Source: Neobacillus driksii
GTDB taxonomy: Bacteria > Bacillota > Bacilli > Bacillales > Cytobacillaceae
Reading direction: 5' to 3'
Length of the DNA: 64,000 nt
NCBI RefSeq assembly: GCF_013409995.1
Contig: NZ_JACCBX010000021.1
Span: 16,353-80,352 of the forward strand
A model generated the notes under the pieces. The model saw nothing but the letters and a program-made list of their open reading frames with translations, was not told the DNA's origin and made no database searches. Shown piece after piece: positions 1 through 8,130 of this stretch (the stretch's first letter is position 1; the number at the start of each line of letters is the position of its first letter). The translations under genes and the position numbers were made by a program.

Positions 1-1058
1 TCACGCATTTTTCTCATGTATTTTTGTTGTTCTGATGTATATTCCGGTGTACCAGGAATATATTTTGCCAATTTAGAGGTAAATAGCTGCGGTGTTAAGA
101 GGAAAAGTACAATGGCTGCTGCGGACTCCAATAGTGTAGTAGTTAAAGAGCCTGAACCGCCCTCCTGACCATACATACCAATTAAAAGTGTTGCAATAAA
201 CAAACCAATTGCTACCCCTATTTTCTTTCCTTCTTTTAATAAACCGCCTAGTACACCTGAAAAAGCAAGCAGGCTCATATGATAAAAGCTTGAAACACTT
301 GCAAGACTAAAAATTAAACCCGTTACGACACCGACTGTCGAACCAACTGTGGCACCCGCAATAAATGAAAATACCAAAACAAGATAACGGGACATAATAT
401 GCTCAAGTGATAAATCGTAAATTTTCCAGCCGATTGTTCCGGTCATGATTGAAGCAAGCATTATGATTAAGCAAACAATTTCCTCGGTTTTTAACAATTG
501 TCTGCGCTTGTTTAAGATTAATAAAGGGATGCTCTGTAAGAAGATAAGCGTTAGTATAAACGATAAACTAGCCTGAACACCCACCATCATCGCATCATAA
601 AGTGTCAGTTGCCTAGAAATAATAAAGGCCTCGGCCAATTTTCCCGCCCCTAGAATGATTGCAACCAAAAGCGGAATCATTCTCATTTCATTTTTAATCC
701 ATCTCTCACTAATCCGATATATAACTAGAAAAAGAATGGAAACCAAAAAGGTAAATGCTGCATTCTTCAAGGAGACAGTTGCTGCGCCCGCAACCAATCC
801 TACTAAGACAAGCGGAGATCGATCTCTTTTTATTAAAAAGACCGCTGCGAAAAAAGGCAGACTAAAGGGAGCAAGCGTGGATAATATCAAAGCTCTTCCT
901 AATAAGAAACCTACAATAAGTAATAGGTAACCCTTTATAAGAAAGAAGGATTCAACTTTTAATTGGATTTTTTTCAAAACGCTGTCCCAAGACCATTTAG
1001 AGGATCGAAAGTTAACCTCTCCGACCGGTTCTAGTAAACTCCGTTCTAGCTTTTCCAT
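1..1058 (-). CDS. spoIIE: SpoIIE, stage II sporulation protein E (N-terminal part, runs off the window)
   Basis: SpoIIE is the membrane-bound PP2C-type phosphatase that dephosphorylates SpoIIAA and so activates sigma-F in the forespore; it also takes part in polar septation. About 352 codons are visible from the ATG at 1058, starting MEKLERSLLEPVGEV. The rest, including the phosphatase domain, lies beyond position 1. The visible part is a short cytoplasmic head followed by a long series of hydrophobic helices, matching the multi-span N-terminal domain of the family. A GAGGAG ribosome site precedes the ATG. Its place next to a tRNA-Met gene and yabR is that of B. subtilis spoIIE. Identity is confident; the function of the missing half is inferred from the family. 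Confidence 0.93.
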   Translation of the reverse strand, partial: MEKLERSLLEPVGEVNFRSSKWSWDSVLKKIQLKVESFFLIKGYLLLIVGFLLGRALILSTLAPFSLPFFAAVFLIKRDRSPLVLVGLVAGAATVSLKNAAFTFLVSILFLVIYRISERWIKNEMRMIPLLVAIILGAGKLAEAFIISRQLTLYDAMMVGVQASLSFILTLIFLQSIPLLILNKRRQLLKTEEIVCLIIMLASIMTGTIGWKIYDLSLEHIMSRYLVLVFSFIAGATVGSTVGVVTGLIFSLASVSSFYHMSLLAFSGVLGGLLKEGKKIGVAIGLFIATLLIGMYGQEGGSGSLTTTLLESAAAIVLFLLTPQLFTSKLAKYIPGTPEYTSEQQKYMRKMR

Positions 1059-1093
1059 AAGTCACACTCCTCTATTAATTCTTGTTAAAGACT

Positions 1094-1126
1094 ATTATAA
1101 AATTAATAGATTTAAAATTTTGTCAA
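1094..1126 (-). promoter_or_regulatory. spoIIE sigma-A promoter with 21-bp spacer
   Basis: On the minus strand TTGACA (1121-1126) and TATAAT (1094-1099) are both perfect sigma-A hexamers but lie 21 bp apart. B. subtilis spoIIE is known for this unusual 21-bp spacing, which makes the promoter dependent on Spo0A~P. A CGTCGAA Spo0A-box-like heptamer lies just upstream at 1152-1158, and a TGTCGGAA variant on the plus strand at 1203-1210. Confidence 0.82.
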
Positions 1127-1233
1127 ATTAGTGAACGTATGCAAAGTTTCGTTCGACGGTTTCCACTATATTTATTCAAATAATTTTGACAAATTGAAAG
1201 GATGTCGGAATACGGAATAACTAAAAAAACTAT

Positions 1234-1262
1234 TTGACACTATTAGTTTTCACCTGTATTAT
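1234..1262 (+). promoter_or_regulatory. sigma-A promoter of tRNA-Met
   Basis: TTGACA at 1234-1239 and TATTAT at 1257-1262 are separated by 17 bp and end 22 bp before the tRNA. This is a strong consensus promoter of the kind that drives stable RNA genes. It is divergent from the spoIIE promoter. Confidence 0.8.
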
Positions 1263-1284
1263 ATTCATTGTGTCTTGGATACTT

Positions 1285-1358
1285 GGCGGTGTAGCTCAGC
1301 TGGCTAGAGCGTACGGTTCATACCCGTAAGGTCGGGGGTTCGATCCCCTCCGCCGCTA
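1285..1358 (+). tRNA. tRNA-Met (anticodon CAT)
   Basis: A full cloverleaf can be drawn. The acceptor stem begins GGCGGTG, the D arm has the GCTCAGC-type sequence, the anticodon stem TACGG/CCGTA encloses the loop TTCATAC with CAT at 1319-1321, and the T arm contains GGTTCGATCC. CCA is not encoded. The anticodon stem lacks the three consecutive G-C pairs of initiators, so this is probably elongator tRNA-Met. A tRNA-Met gene sits at the same place in B. subtilis, between spoIIE and yabR. Confidence 0.95.
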
Positions 1359-1364
1359 TACAGA

Positions 1365-1481
1365 AAAGCGGAAGCGCCTTGTCCAGGGGCGACAGGCATA
1401 AGACGAGCCGGCAGAAAGGTTGCTCTTTAACCTTTTTGACGGATTGGCTTATGACCCGAGCCCCTAGGCGCTGCAGCTAGA
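1365..1481. repeat. dispersed imperfect palindrome, family A, copy 1
   Basis: About 117 bp that recurs at 13527-13646 with high identity. It begins AAAGCGGAAGCGCC and ends in AGGCGCTGCAGCTAGA. Paired segments GCGCCT/AGGCGC, CATAAG/CTTATG and AAGGTT/AACCTT would fold it into one long interrupted hairpin. It has no plausible gene. It lies directly behind the tRNA, so it is probably co-transcribed with it. Confidence 0.8.
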
Positions 1482-1495
1482 CAATCAGAAAAGCG

Positions 1496-1524
1496 AAAGC
1501 GTCGAATAATTCGACGCTTTTTTT
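1496..1524 (+). terminator. intrinsic terminator after the tRNA-Met / repeat unit
   Basis: AAAGCGTCGAA pairs with TTCGACGCTTT around a 3-nt loop and is followed by further T residues. It would end the plus-strand tRNA transcript. Confidence 0.8.
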
Positions 1525-1530
1525 GCAAAC

Positions 1531-1558
1531 AAAAAAGACAAGTCGCTAGACCTGTCTT
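1531..1558 (-). terminator. intrinsic terminator after yabR
   Basis: On the minus strand AAGACAGGTC pairs with GACTTGTCTT around a TAGC loop and runs into a T tract. It lies 38 bp past the yabR stop and ends the yabP-to-yabR direction of transcription. Confidence 0.8.
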
Positions 1559-1596
1559 GAATAGGCAATATATGATTTTTTTAAATAAGCAACAAG

Positions 1597-2040
1597 TTAA
1601 CCCCTTCTAGCTCCTCTACCGCCACGCTTAGATTCCGTATGACGTTTTAAAGAAGTTAAACGATCCTCACTATCTTTTAAAAACTTCGCCATTTTTGACT
1701 CAAACGTTTCTACTTTTGGAGCATTCCGATCATTTTGTCTGCCCTGACGAGGACGTTGCGAATGTGAGTTCGAGTGTGAATGGGATCTTTGCGGGGCCTG
1801 TGGTCTATCTTTTGCCTTTTTTATGGATAGCCCAATTTTCCCATCTTTCTCTACATTGATGACTTTAACCTCTACTTGGTCACCAACCTTAAGATGATCA
1901 TTGATATCTTTCACATAATTGTCAGCAACCTCACTGATGTGTACGAGTCCAGTTGAGCCATCAGGCAGCTCCACAAAAGCTCCGAAATTTGTAATCCCTG
2001 TTACCTTTCCTTGTAACTTGCTGCCTACTTCGATTGACAT
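1597..2040 (-). CDS. yabR: YabR, S1-domain RNA-binding protein
   Basis: A small cytoplasmic protein with one S1 RNA-binding domain at about residues 1-72 (VGSKLQGKVTGITNFGAFVEL, then GLVHISE and VKVINVEKDGKIGLSIKKA). This is typical of the YabR/YugI group of general RNA- or ribosome-associated proteins whose exact role is not settled. The C-terminal half is low-complexity, rich in Ser, His, Gln, Arg and Lys, and ends RGGRGARRG; such tails often add non-specific RNA binding. At 147 aa it is somewhat longer than the B. subtilis protein, mainly through the tail. It follows divIC, as in B. subtilis. A strong AAGGAGGAAAA ribosome site precedes the ATG. Confidence 0.92.
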   Translation of the reverse strand: MSIEVGSKLQGKVTGITNFGAFVELPDGSTGLVHISEVADNYVKDINDHLKVGDQVEVKVINVEKDGKIGLSIKKAKDRPQAPQRSHSHSNSHSQRPRQGRQNDRNAPKVETFESKMAKFLKDSEDRLTSLKRHTESKRGGRGARRG

Positions 2041-2127
2041 AAAAAGAATTTTCCTCCTTAAGAAATAAAAAAATGATACCTACTTTATATTATACAAAAT
2101 GGGAAAAATAAGTGTCAATAAGACTAG

Positions 2128-2520
2128 TTATTGGTTGTTTTTACCTTTATTTTCTTCTGGAATATTAAAGATAATTTCACCATTTTCTGAGAAAAAGTAT
2201 TCTTTTCTAGCAAGCTTAGCAAGGTAATCATCATCGTTTAATTTTACAATATCTTCTTTTAGCATTTGTTGTTGTTTTTTTAATTGTGTCAGCTCTTGTT
2301 CCAACTGCCTCTTTTGTGCCACTTTTTTATCTAAAGTTGAGGATTGGGAAATAAAGCTAGTAATCATTAAATATGACATGACAGCAGCAAATACTAAAAA
2401 CAAGGAAAGTCTTCTATATAATAATTTCCTTTTCCTAGCTGAAGCAATTTCTGCTACTTCTTGCTGGTGGACGTACGTTGATTGGATTTTGGCTATATTC
2501 TTTTCTTTTACTGAACTCAA
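2128..2520 (-). CDS. divIC: DivIC, cell division protein (FtsB-like)
   Basis: A bitopic membrane protein of the divisome that forms a complex with FtsL and DivIB to activate septal peptidoglycan synthesis. The 130-aa product has a basic cytoplasmic head of about 33 residues, one transmembrane helix (about 34-55, RLSLFLVFAAVMSYLMITSF) and an extracellular coiled coil (VAQKRQLEQELTQLKKQQQM), then the family tail DDDYLAKLARKEYFFSENGE. Length and layout match B. subtilis DivIC. It starts 13 bp after the yabQ stop, so the two are probably co-transcribed. Confidence 0.95.
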   Translation of the reverse strand: MSSVKEKNIAKIQSTYVHQQEVAEIASARKRKLLYRRLSLFLVFAAVMSYLMITSFISQSSTLDKKVAQKRQLEQELTQLKKQQQMLKEDIVKLNDDDYLAKLARKEYFFSENGEIIFNIPEENKGKNNQ

Positions 2521-2533
2521 TTCCCATCCCTCC

Positions 2534-3166
2534 TTACTCTTTTGGTCTTTTCCACTTTTTAATCCACTTACTTAAATAGTTCTTGATTTCCATAAAAATT
2601 CCTGCCGTTCTATTATATAACTTCTCGACGGATTTTTTAATACTTTTCGGCAAAAGTTTCCAAAGTATTAATACAATCTTGACGAGTGGCACCCATAGTA
2701 CCTTAAGAATAAACAATAAAATCTTTAAAATAAATTTGACAAGGGAAAGAGTCCCCCTGCCAAGTAGAATAACAATAGAAATTAGCAACTGAATAATGCC
2801 TACGACAGGTTTATAGATAAGGAGCTGGAAAGCCCTTCTAAAAAATTGATAAAGGGCTATTACGCTTCTTATCGTGGCTTCAAGTAATCTTAAATAAATA
2901 CCTTTAAATAAACTTTGATAGGCCGCAAAGCCACAAAGAAGTGCCACGAAAATGTAGAAACGTAACTCCCCATTGTTAACAAGGAAAAGAATGTAAAAGA
3001 TAATTAGAGCTTGAATGACCCAAAACAACAAGTCATTAATAAAAACAATCCATGACTTTCGGTTCGGACGGTCTAAGAAACGCTGATAGGTATCAAACAT
3101 AACCCCAAACAGCGAACCCATTCCGATCATTGAAAGCATGGTAAGGAATTGAGTGGAAAGTGTCAT
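2534..3166 (-). CDS. yabQ: YabQ, sporulation membrane protein
   Basis: A sporulation membrane protein of 210 aa. In B. subtilis YabQ is made in the mother cell under sigma-E and is needed for spore cortex formation. Four or five hydrophobic segments lie in the first 165 residues (about 5-25, 40-60, 68-85 and 115-160), followed by a basic tail ending KKWKRPKE. The start codon overlaps the yabP stop by 4 nt, which indicates translational coupling. The biochemical activity is unknown. Confidence 0.92.
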   Translation of the reverse strand: MTLSTQFLTMLSMIGMGSLFGVMFDTYQRFLDRPNRKSWIVFINDLLFWVIQALIIFYILFLVNNGELRFYIFVALLCGFAAYQSLFKGIYLRLLEATIRSVIALYQFFRRAFQLLIYKPVVGIIQLLISIVILLGRGTLSLVKFILKILLFILKVLWVPLVKIVLILWKLLPKSIKKSVEKLYNRTAGIFMEIKNYLSKWIKKWKRPKE

Positions 3167-3468
3167 CGGAACAACTTACTAAAGAACCCTTTAGCTTTCT
3201 CCCCATGCTGTTCATCTAAGTACACTAAGTCAAATATCTTTCCCTTAATGGAGACAATCCCCTTTTCTACATCGAGGTTTTTCATTTGCAGGTTTTGCCC
3301 TTTAATGGCTAAAAAACCCATAGAAGTTTCTAATAAGAACTCCTCATTATCAAAGCTCTCTACTTGTTTAACACCTGTTATATCGAGAAGTTTTCTTCCC
3401 CTCATGATGACATCATGCTCTGGAACAGTACTTTTGACAGGATTTGTTTCATAATATTGGCTCATCAT
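3163..3468 (-). CDS. yabP: YabP, sporulation protein
   Basis: A 101-aa protein of the YabP/YqfC family, made in the mother cell during sporulation and, with YabQ, required for cortex assembly in B. subtilis. The family core HDVIMRGRKLLDITGVKQVE and the region FLLETSMGFLAIKGQNLQMK are well conserved. The second ATG (3465) has slightly better spacing to the GAGGG ribosome site than the first (3468), so the protein may be one residue shorter. No catalytic motif is visible. Confidence 0.93.
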   Translation of the reverse strand: MMSQYYETNPVKSTVPEHDVIMRGRKLLDITGVKQVESFDNEEFLLETSMGFLAIKGQNLQMKNLDVEKGIVSIKGKIFDLVYLDEQHGEKAKGFFSKLFR

Positions 3469-3555
3469 TCATCCCTCACAATCATTTGTACAACCATTTA
3501 TTACATTTTTATGTAAGGGATAAATGAATTAGAACAAGCCTTTTAAGGGCATCGA

Positions 3556-3825
3556 TTAGAACTGTGATTCTCCAATTCTTTCGTCTTTAATAATCGTATA
3601 CATTTCAGCCGCTGCTTCTTTGCGCGTTGTATCTTGAATTTGATCAATTCTTGCTGTAACTAGTCTTTGTCCAAGACGGATCGTGAGTTCGTCACCGACT
3701 TTTACTGTGGAACTTGCTTTAGCCTCTTTTCCGTTTATGAGAATTCTCCCTTGATCGGAAACCTCTTTTGCCAGAGTCCTTCTTTTTATTAGTCTTGATA
3801 CCTTTAAATACTTATCTAATCTCAT
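3556..3825 (-). CDS. rqcP: RqcP (YabO), S4-domain ribosome quality control factor
   Basis: A small S4 RNA-binding protein of the Hsp15/RqcP family. In B. subtilis RqcP binds obstructed 50S subunits and helps RqcH add C-terminal poly-alanine tails to stalled chains. The S4 motif spans about residues 1-60 (MRLDKYLKVSRLIKRRTLAKE, then GRILINGKEAKASSTVKVGDEL). The protein has 89 aa, the usual size. It lies 17 bp after yabN, with a GGGGGATC ribosome site, so it probably belongs to the mfd-spoVT-yabM-yabN-yabO gene string. Confidence 0.93.
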   Translation of the reverse strand: MRLDKYLKVSRLIKRRTLAKEVSDQGRILINGKEAKASSTVKVGDELTIRLGQRLVTARIDQIQDTTRKEAAAEMYTIIKDERIGESQF

Positions 3826-3842
3826 TAAATGATCCCCCGTTT

Positions 3843-5303
3843 CTAAAGTCCTTTTGATTTTGCCTCATCCCAGAATTGATCAAGTTCCTCGAGTGAATGC
3901 TCCTCAACAGACTTTCCGCTTTTCTTTACACGTTCTTCTATAAATTGAAATCTGCGAATAAACTTTTCATTAGTTCCAAATAACGCCTCTTCAGGATTGA
4001 TATCTAGAAACCTTGCGATATTCACAATAGCAAACAGGATGTCGCCAAATTCTTTTTTAGCGTCAACAAAATTTGCCTGCTTTATCTCATACTCGAATTC
4101 CTCCAGCTCTTCTTTCACTTTCTCCAGAGCTGGTGTTATCTCCTGCCAATCAAAGCCAACTTTTGCCGCTTTCTTCTGAATCTCAAAGGCTCTTAGTAAG
4201 TTCGGCATCGATTTTGAAATGCCCTCAAGCAAAGAGGATTCCCTTTCGCCCTTTTCCTGCTTCTTAATTTCCTGCCAGTTACGAAGAACTTCTTTAGAAT
4301 TCTCTGCTTTCTTATCTCCAAAAACATGTGGGTGCCTGCGAATCATCTTCTCTGATAGTACCTCAATAACATCCTCAATCGCAAAATAGCCTTCATCCTC
4401 GCCGATTTGTGCGTGAAGCATAACCTGCAGCAAGACATCACCGAGCTCTTCTATTAAATGGTCAATATCGCCGCTATCAATGGCTTCGATTACTTCGTAG
4501 GTTTCTTCAATCAAGTACTTTTTTAATGACTCGTGTGTTTGTTCTTTATCCCATGGACAGCCATTTGGTCCTCTTAAAACAGCAATAATCTCACGCAGCT
4601 TAGAGAAGTTTTTCAGCATGATTTGTTCATCCTGTACAGGAGGTACATAAACAGATGTGAGATTATCAAGGGTTACTTTACGGTCTAACTCATACAAAGG
4701 AACCCTCTCTATACGTTCATTCCTGCTTCCCGCGGCAGTAACAATGACAACTTCATAATCATCAGGAAGTCTTTCCATAAGAGTTAGCTTAATATTTGAA
4801 GCGACAAATTGGTCATAAACTTGACTTATAAAAATATGCTGATCAATTTGCAGCTGACTAGATTTGAGAAGGGTTCCATCTAAAAGCTGGAAACCATCTA
4901 CAGGATCTATTTTTAGTGATTGAAAAATGGCGTCGATAAAGCTTTGGCCACCGCCAATAGTGATATCTATATCCTCTTTTGGACCATATTCCAAAAGCAA
5001 TTGAACAGTTCGTTCGGCAACAAGAGGATGACCAGGTACTGCATAAATCACCTGTTCTGCCTTTGCTTTTTCCAACAGTTTTTGGACAATTTCTTGATAT
5101 ACCTCTTCAAACTGGTCATGCTTTTCATAAATGGAATCAAATGATGTAAAGCCAAGTCCTTCTTGAACTAGTTCTGTAATAACGGGATGTTCCTTTGTTC
5201 TTAAGTATACATGATCTGCCTTCATTAACTTCTTATAAACGCCAAAGGGGAGCTGTTCGAGATCTCCCGCTCCTAAACCGAGAACTTCAATTGTTTTGCC
5301 CAT
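3843..5303 (-). CDS. yabN: YabN, tetrapyrrole-methylase-like / MazG pyrophosphohydrolase fusion
   Basis: A two-domain cytoplasmic protein of 486 aa. Residues 1-225 form a SAM-dependent tetrapyrrole-methylase fold (VLGLGAGDLEQLP near the start, AVPGHPLVAERT at about 101). Residues 230-486 form a MazG nucleoside-triphosphate pyrophosphohydrolase with the NGCPWDKEQTHESL block and the metal-binding pattern EETYEVIEAI...EELGDVLLQ, repeated in weaker form near residue 400 (KVKEELEEFEYEI...EFGDILFA). It probably clears non-canonical NTPs; the role of the methylase-like half is unknown. The fusion is normal for Bacillus YabN. It starts 6 bp after yabM ends. Confidence 0.93.
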   Translation of the reverse strand: MGKTIEVLGLGAGDLEQLPFGVYKKLMKADHVYLRTKEHPVITELVQEGLGFTSFDSIYEKHDQFEEVYQEIVQKLLEKAKAEQVIYAVPGHPLVAERTVQLLLEYGPKEDIDITIGGGQSFIDAIFQSLKIDPVDGFQLLDGTLLKSSQLQIDQHIFISQVYDQFVASNIKLTLMERLPDDYEVVIVTAAGSRNERIERVPLYELDRKVTLDNLTSVYVPPVQDEQIMLKNFSKLREIIAVLRGPNGCPWDKEQTHESLKKYLIEETYEVIEAIDSGDIDHLIEELGDVLLQVMLHAQIGEDEGYFAIEDVIEVLSEKMIRRHPHVFGDKKAENSKEVLRNWQEIKKQEKGERESSLLEGISKSMPNLLRAFEIQKKAAKVGFDWQEITPALEKVKEELEEFEYEIKQANFVDAKKEFGDILFAIVNIARFLDINPEEALFGTNEKFIRRFQFIEERVKKSGKSVEEHSLEELDQFWDEAKSKGL

Positions 5304-5309
5304 ATATTT

Positions 5310-6932
5310 CTAACTCCTATTCTTATTAGGTAATAAAAGGCTTAATTTGCTGCCGAAAGGAAATAATGATAATTCTTTTTCCAAAAAGACGCCACCTCTA
5401 ATGATAATAAACAAGAAAAGGAATCCTCCGGAAACGGCACCTCCGAGCGCCTGAATGGCTGCCATTATCCTCTCAGTCCCAACCGGTATCGTAATCATAT
5501 CCGTTAAGGCTAGATAGCCTTTTAAAAGGATTACCATCATAAAGGCTGCTGTCAAAAGGGTTCGTAGAAAGTGAAACGATAGCAGCGGAATGTTCTGCAT
5601 TTTTATAAATTTTAAGTAAAGAATGCCGCATGCAAAAATTAACGTAATAAGGGTTGCATAAGCGGCGCCCATGGTCCCAAATGCCGGGACGAAAAAATTA
5701 TTTAACATGTATTTTAATGGAAAGATTGCGAGAACGATAACTGCAGGAAAAAGTAATGAACCTAGCCCCTGCATTATAGCAATGATCGTCGTAATGATTG
5801 AGCTAAGGAGAATAACAAAGCTAAGAATTCCTAATACCGAAGACCCTGAGTTATTTTCAAATAGCATAATATTAGCTGGCTCAATAATTGCCCATAGACC
5901 TACAGATGCCCCGACACCAATGACGATAGCTATTCGAATAGCCAGCTGAATTTTATCACGCAAGAAAGAAATATCCTTTTTAATTCTTGCACTCGTAATT
6001 AAGGGTACAAGTGATAAGGACATGGATACAGCAACAATCGTCCCTAATTGAATTATTGGCTGCCCACGGTCAAATATTCCCTTTATCCCCTTTGCCTTTT
6101 CAATCCCATATCCATTCTCAGTAAGTAAAGAGTACAGGTTCAAAGCATCAGCCATTTGTATAAAGATCATGAGCATTCCACTAATACAGATTGTTAAACC
6201 TTGATAGACAAGCGTCTTAAAAATAATGCCAACCTCTCGATAATAGCCCGCCAGCATTCCTTTTCGAGGAGCAATTATTCCCCATTCTTTACGAATCCAA
6301 AGGAATGTAAACAAGATAACTGCTGATACCATACTTCCGGTAATCGATCCAAACATGGCACCTCCGCCAATCAGATACAGCGAATATCCCAACTTTGTCA
6401 GCACGTAGGCAGAAAAGAGAATGGTGAATGCCCTTATTAATTGTTCACCCACCTGTGAAAGAGCCGTTGGCACCATATCCCCTTTCCCCTGATAATACCC
6501 TCTCAAAATAGCAGCAAACGGAAATAATAAAAAGACAATTGAGACAACCCTAAGTAAAATCGCTAACTTCTCATCATTCATCCATATCGCTATAGGATTG
6601 GCACCAAAATAGAGAATAAAAAAACAAATAAGTCCAAATAACTGTAAAAGGATATAGGAGACAAATAAAAGCCGTCTTATTTTCTCATGTTCACCCTTTT
6701 CCTTTTGTTCCGCATATAACTTTGAAATAACAACCGGGAAACCTGTGGTCGATAGGACCATGGCTAGACCATAAAACGGGTATACCTGCTGATAGATATA
6801 AAAGCCAACATCACCAACAATATTTTGAAACGGAACCCGATAAACAGCACTTAGGACTTTCGTTACTAATGCTGCAATGGCTAAAATAAAAGCCCCCCTA
6901 AAAAGAGCCTTTGACTGGTTTACATGCTTCAT
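5310..6932 (-). CDS. yabM: YabM, MATE/MurJ-superfamily polysaccharide or lipid flippase
   Basis: A 540-aa integral membrane protein with about 14 transmembrane helices, of the SpoVB/YtgP/MurJ part of the MOP flippase superfamily. The N-terminal helix reads FRGAFILAIAALVTKVLSAVYR and is followed by the family sequence VPFQNIVGDVGFYIYQQVYP. It probably flips lipid-linked cell-wall or polysaccharide precursors; the exact substrate of YabM is not established. It sits between spoVT and yabN as in B. subtilis and starts with a good AGGAG site about 7 bp upstream. Confidence 0.9.
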   Translation of the reverse strand: MKHVNQSKALFRGAFILAIAALVTKVLSAVYRVPFQNIVGDVGFYIYQQVYPFYGLAMVLSTTGFPVVISKLYAEQKEKGEHEKIRRLLFVSYILLQLFGLICFFILYFGANPIAIWMNDEKLAILLRVVSIVFLLFPFAAILRGYYQGKGDMVPTALSQVGEQLIRAFTILFSAYVLTKLGYSLYLIGGGAMFGSITGSMVSAVILFTFLWIRKEWGIIAPRKGMLAGYYREVGIIFKTLVYQGLTICISGMLMIFIQMADALNLYSLLTENGYGIEKAKGIKGIFDRGQPIIQLGTIVAVSMSLSLVPLITSARIKKDISFLRDKIQLAIRIAIVIGVGASVGLWAIIEPANIMLFENNSGSSVLGILSFVILLSSIITTIIAIMQGLGSLLFPAVIVLAIFPLKYMLNNFFVPAFGTMGAAYATLITLIFACGILYLKFIKMQNIPLLSFHFLRTLLTAAFMMVILLKGYLALTDMITIPVGTERIMAAIQALGGAVSGGFLFLFIIIRGGVFLEKELSLFPFGSKLSLLLPNKNRS

Positions 6933-7021
6933 TTCTTATCTCCTAACTAACCTAACTCGTGTGTATTATAGCATATTATAAAGCGGCAAGCGCCTCGGAC
7001 CCCATGTTGACGGCGGCTTAT

Positions 7022-7312
7022 TCCAGTAAACTCTTGTCTTTTGATTTATCGGCACTATATGCCTCTTTTAATTTCCGTAAACTCTGCTCTCTTGATTTAT
7101 CGGCACTATATGCCTCTTATAGTTTCCGTAAACCCTCTTCTCTCAATTTATCGGCACTATATGCCTCTTATAATTTCCGTAAATCCTCTTCTCTCGATTT
7201 ATCGGCACTATATGCCTCTTATAGTTTCCGTAAACCCTCTGCTCTCGATTTATCGGCACTACATGCCTTATAGTTTCCGTAAACTCTGCTCTCTTGATTT
7301 ATCGGCACTATC
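7022..7312. repeat. tandem repeat array, 51-bp period, six copies
   Basis: The landmark ATCGGCACTA recurs at 7048, 7099, 7150, 7201, 7252 and 7301, a period of 51 bp (49 for the last). Each unit also holds TTTCCGTAAA and a short GGCA-CTATA-TGCC hairpin. The array fills the 469-bp gap between yabM and spoVT. Because 51 is a multiple of 3, two plus-strand frames stay open with a 17-residue peptide repeat, but there is no ribosome site or other sign of coding. Confidence 0.9.
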
Positions 7313-7352
7313 CACCTCTAATACTCTAGTGGAGCTGGATTTCAAGACAAAT

Positions 7353-7375
7353 AAAAAAGACAGCGAAGGCTGTCT
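7353..7375 (-). terminator. intrinsic terminator after spoVT
   Basis: On the minus strand AGACAGC pairs with GCTGTCT around CTTC and is followed by six T residues, 27 bp beyond the spoVT stop. It separates spoVT from the repeat array and yabM. Confidence 0.82.
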
Positions 7376-7401
7376 CTTTTATTTTGAGAATAATATTAGT
7401 T

Positions 7402-7938
7402 CTAGGACTCCATTTGTCTTGCTAAAAATCCAGCAGCAGTTTCAACAGCCTTTTTCTCTACCTCGCCAAGAGTTCCCTCTTTTGAATAGATAATAACAGC
7501 ACCAATTGGATCGCCGTTTGCAATGATTGGTCCAATTGTATAAGATGAAATGGTTTCATCGTTGCCATCGGCTAACGCAATATCACCTTGCTGCGTTACA
7601 AGGACAGAATTACGGTCTTCCATTGTTTTTTCAACTAAATCACTTATATTTTTATTTAGATAATCTTTTTTAGAACTGCCTGCTAATGCAATATAACTGT
7701 CCCTATCACAAATTAATACCGGATTTCCGAGGCTGTCAAAAAGGGCTTCTGCATATTCTTTGGCAAAATCGCTTAACTCGCTGATTGGTGAATATTTCTT
7801 TAAAATAACTTCTCCATCTCGATCTACAAAGATCTCTAACGGATCCCCCTCACGGATACGCAGCGTTCTGCGTATTTCTTTGGGAATGACAACACGACCC
7901 AAATCATCGATTCGACGAACTATTCCAGTTGCTTTCAT
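7402..7938 (-). CDS. spoVT: SpoVT, AbrB-like sporulation transcription regulator
   Basis: A forespore DNA-binding regulator of the sigma-G regulon. Residues 1-50 form the swapped-hairpin AbrB/SpoVT DNA-binding domain (MKATGIVRRIDDLGRVVIPK); residues 55-178 form the GAF-like C-terminal domain. The start at 7938 gives 178 aa, the usual length, and has GAGG nine bases upstream. A longer frame from 7959 adds six residues but has no ribosome site. The paralogue abrB lies at 27748-28032 and shares the N-terminal domain. It is flanked by mfd and yabM as in B. subtilis. Confidence 0.95.
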   Translation of the reverse strand: MKATGIVRRIDDLGRVVIPKEIRRTLRIREGDPLEIFVDRDGEVILKKYSPISELSDFAKEYAEALFDSLGNPVLICDRDSYIALAGSSKKDYLNKNISDLVEKTMEDRNSVLVTQQGDIALADGNDETISSYTIGPIIANGDPIGAVIIYSKEGTLGEVEKKAVETAAGFLARQMES

Positions 7939-8026
7939 CCAATGTTGCCTCACTTTCATCTGATGATTTTACTAACTTGGTTTTGATAATCCTTCCTGTA
8001 GATGGAATCATCACCAACTTTGAACT

Positions 8027-8055
8027 TAGTATCTTTCATCTGGAAAGTTCTATAC
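8027..8055 (-). promoter_or_regulatory. candidate sigma-G promoter of spoVT
   Basis: On the minus strand GTATA (8051-8055) is followed after 17 bp by GATACTA (8027-8033). This is close to the sigma-G pattern (G-ATR then CATACTA at 17-18 bp). spoVT is sigma-G dependent in B. subtilis. The -10 differs from consensus at its first base. Confidence 0.6.
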
Positions 8056-8130
8056 ACATTCGTAATATTTTTTCACAAACAGGAAAATTATACCACAAAA
8101 AAGGAATATTACCCCTGCTGATTTACACAG

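Noticed and set aside
655..930. Plus-strand frame of 91 codons near the left edge
   Set aside because: It is antisense to the membrane helices of spoIIE, whose own frame continues off the window.
6959..7493. Plus-strand open frames of 104 and 150 codons over the yabM-spoVT gap
   Set aside because: They consist of the 51-bp tandem repeat read in frame, have no ribosome site, and the second runs into spoVT on the opposite strand.
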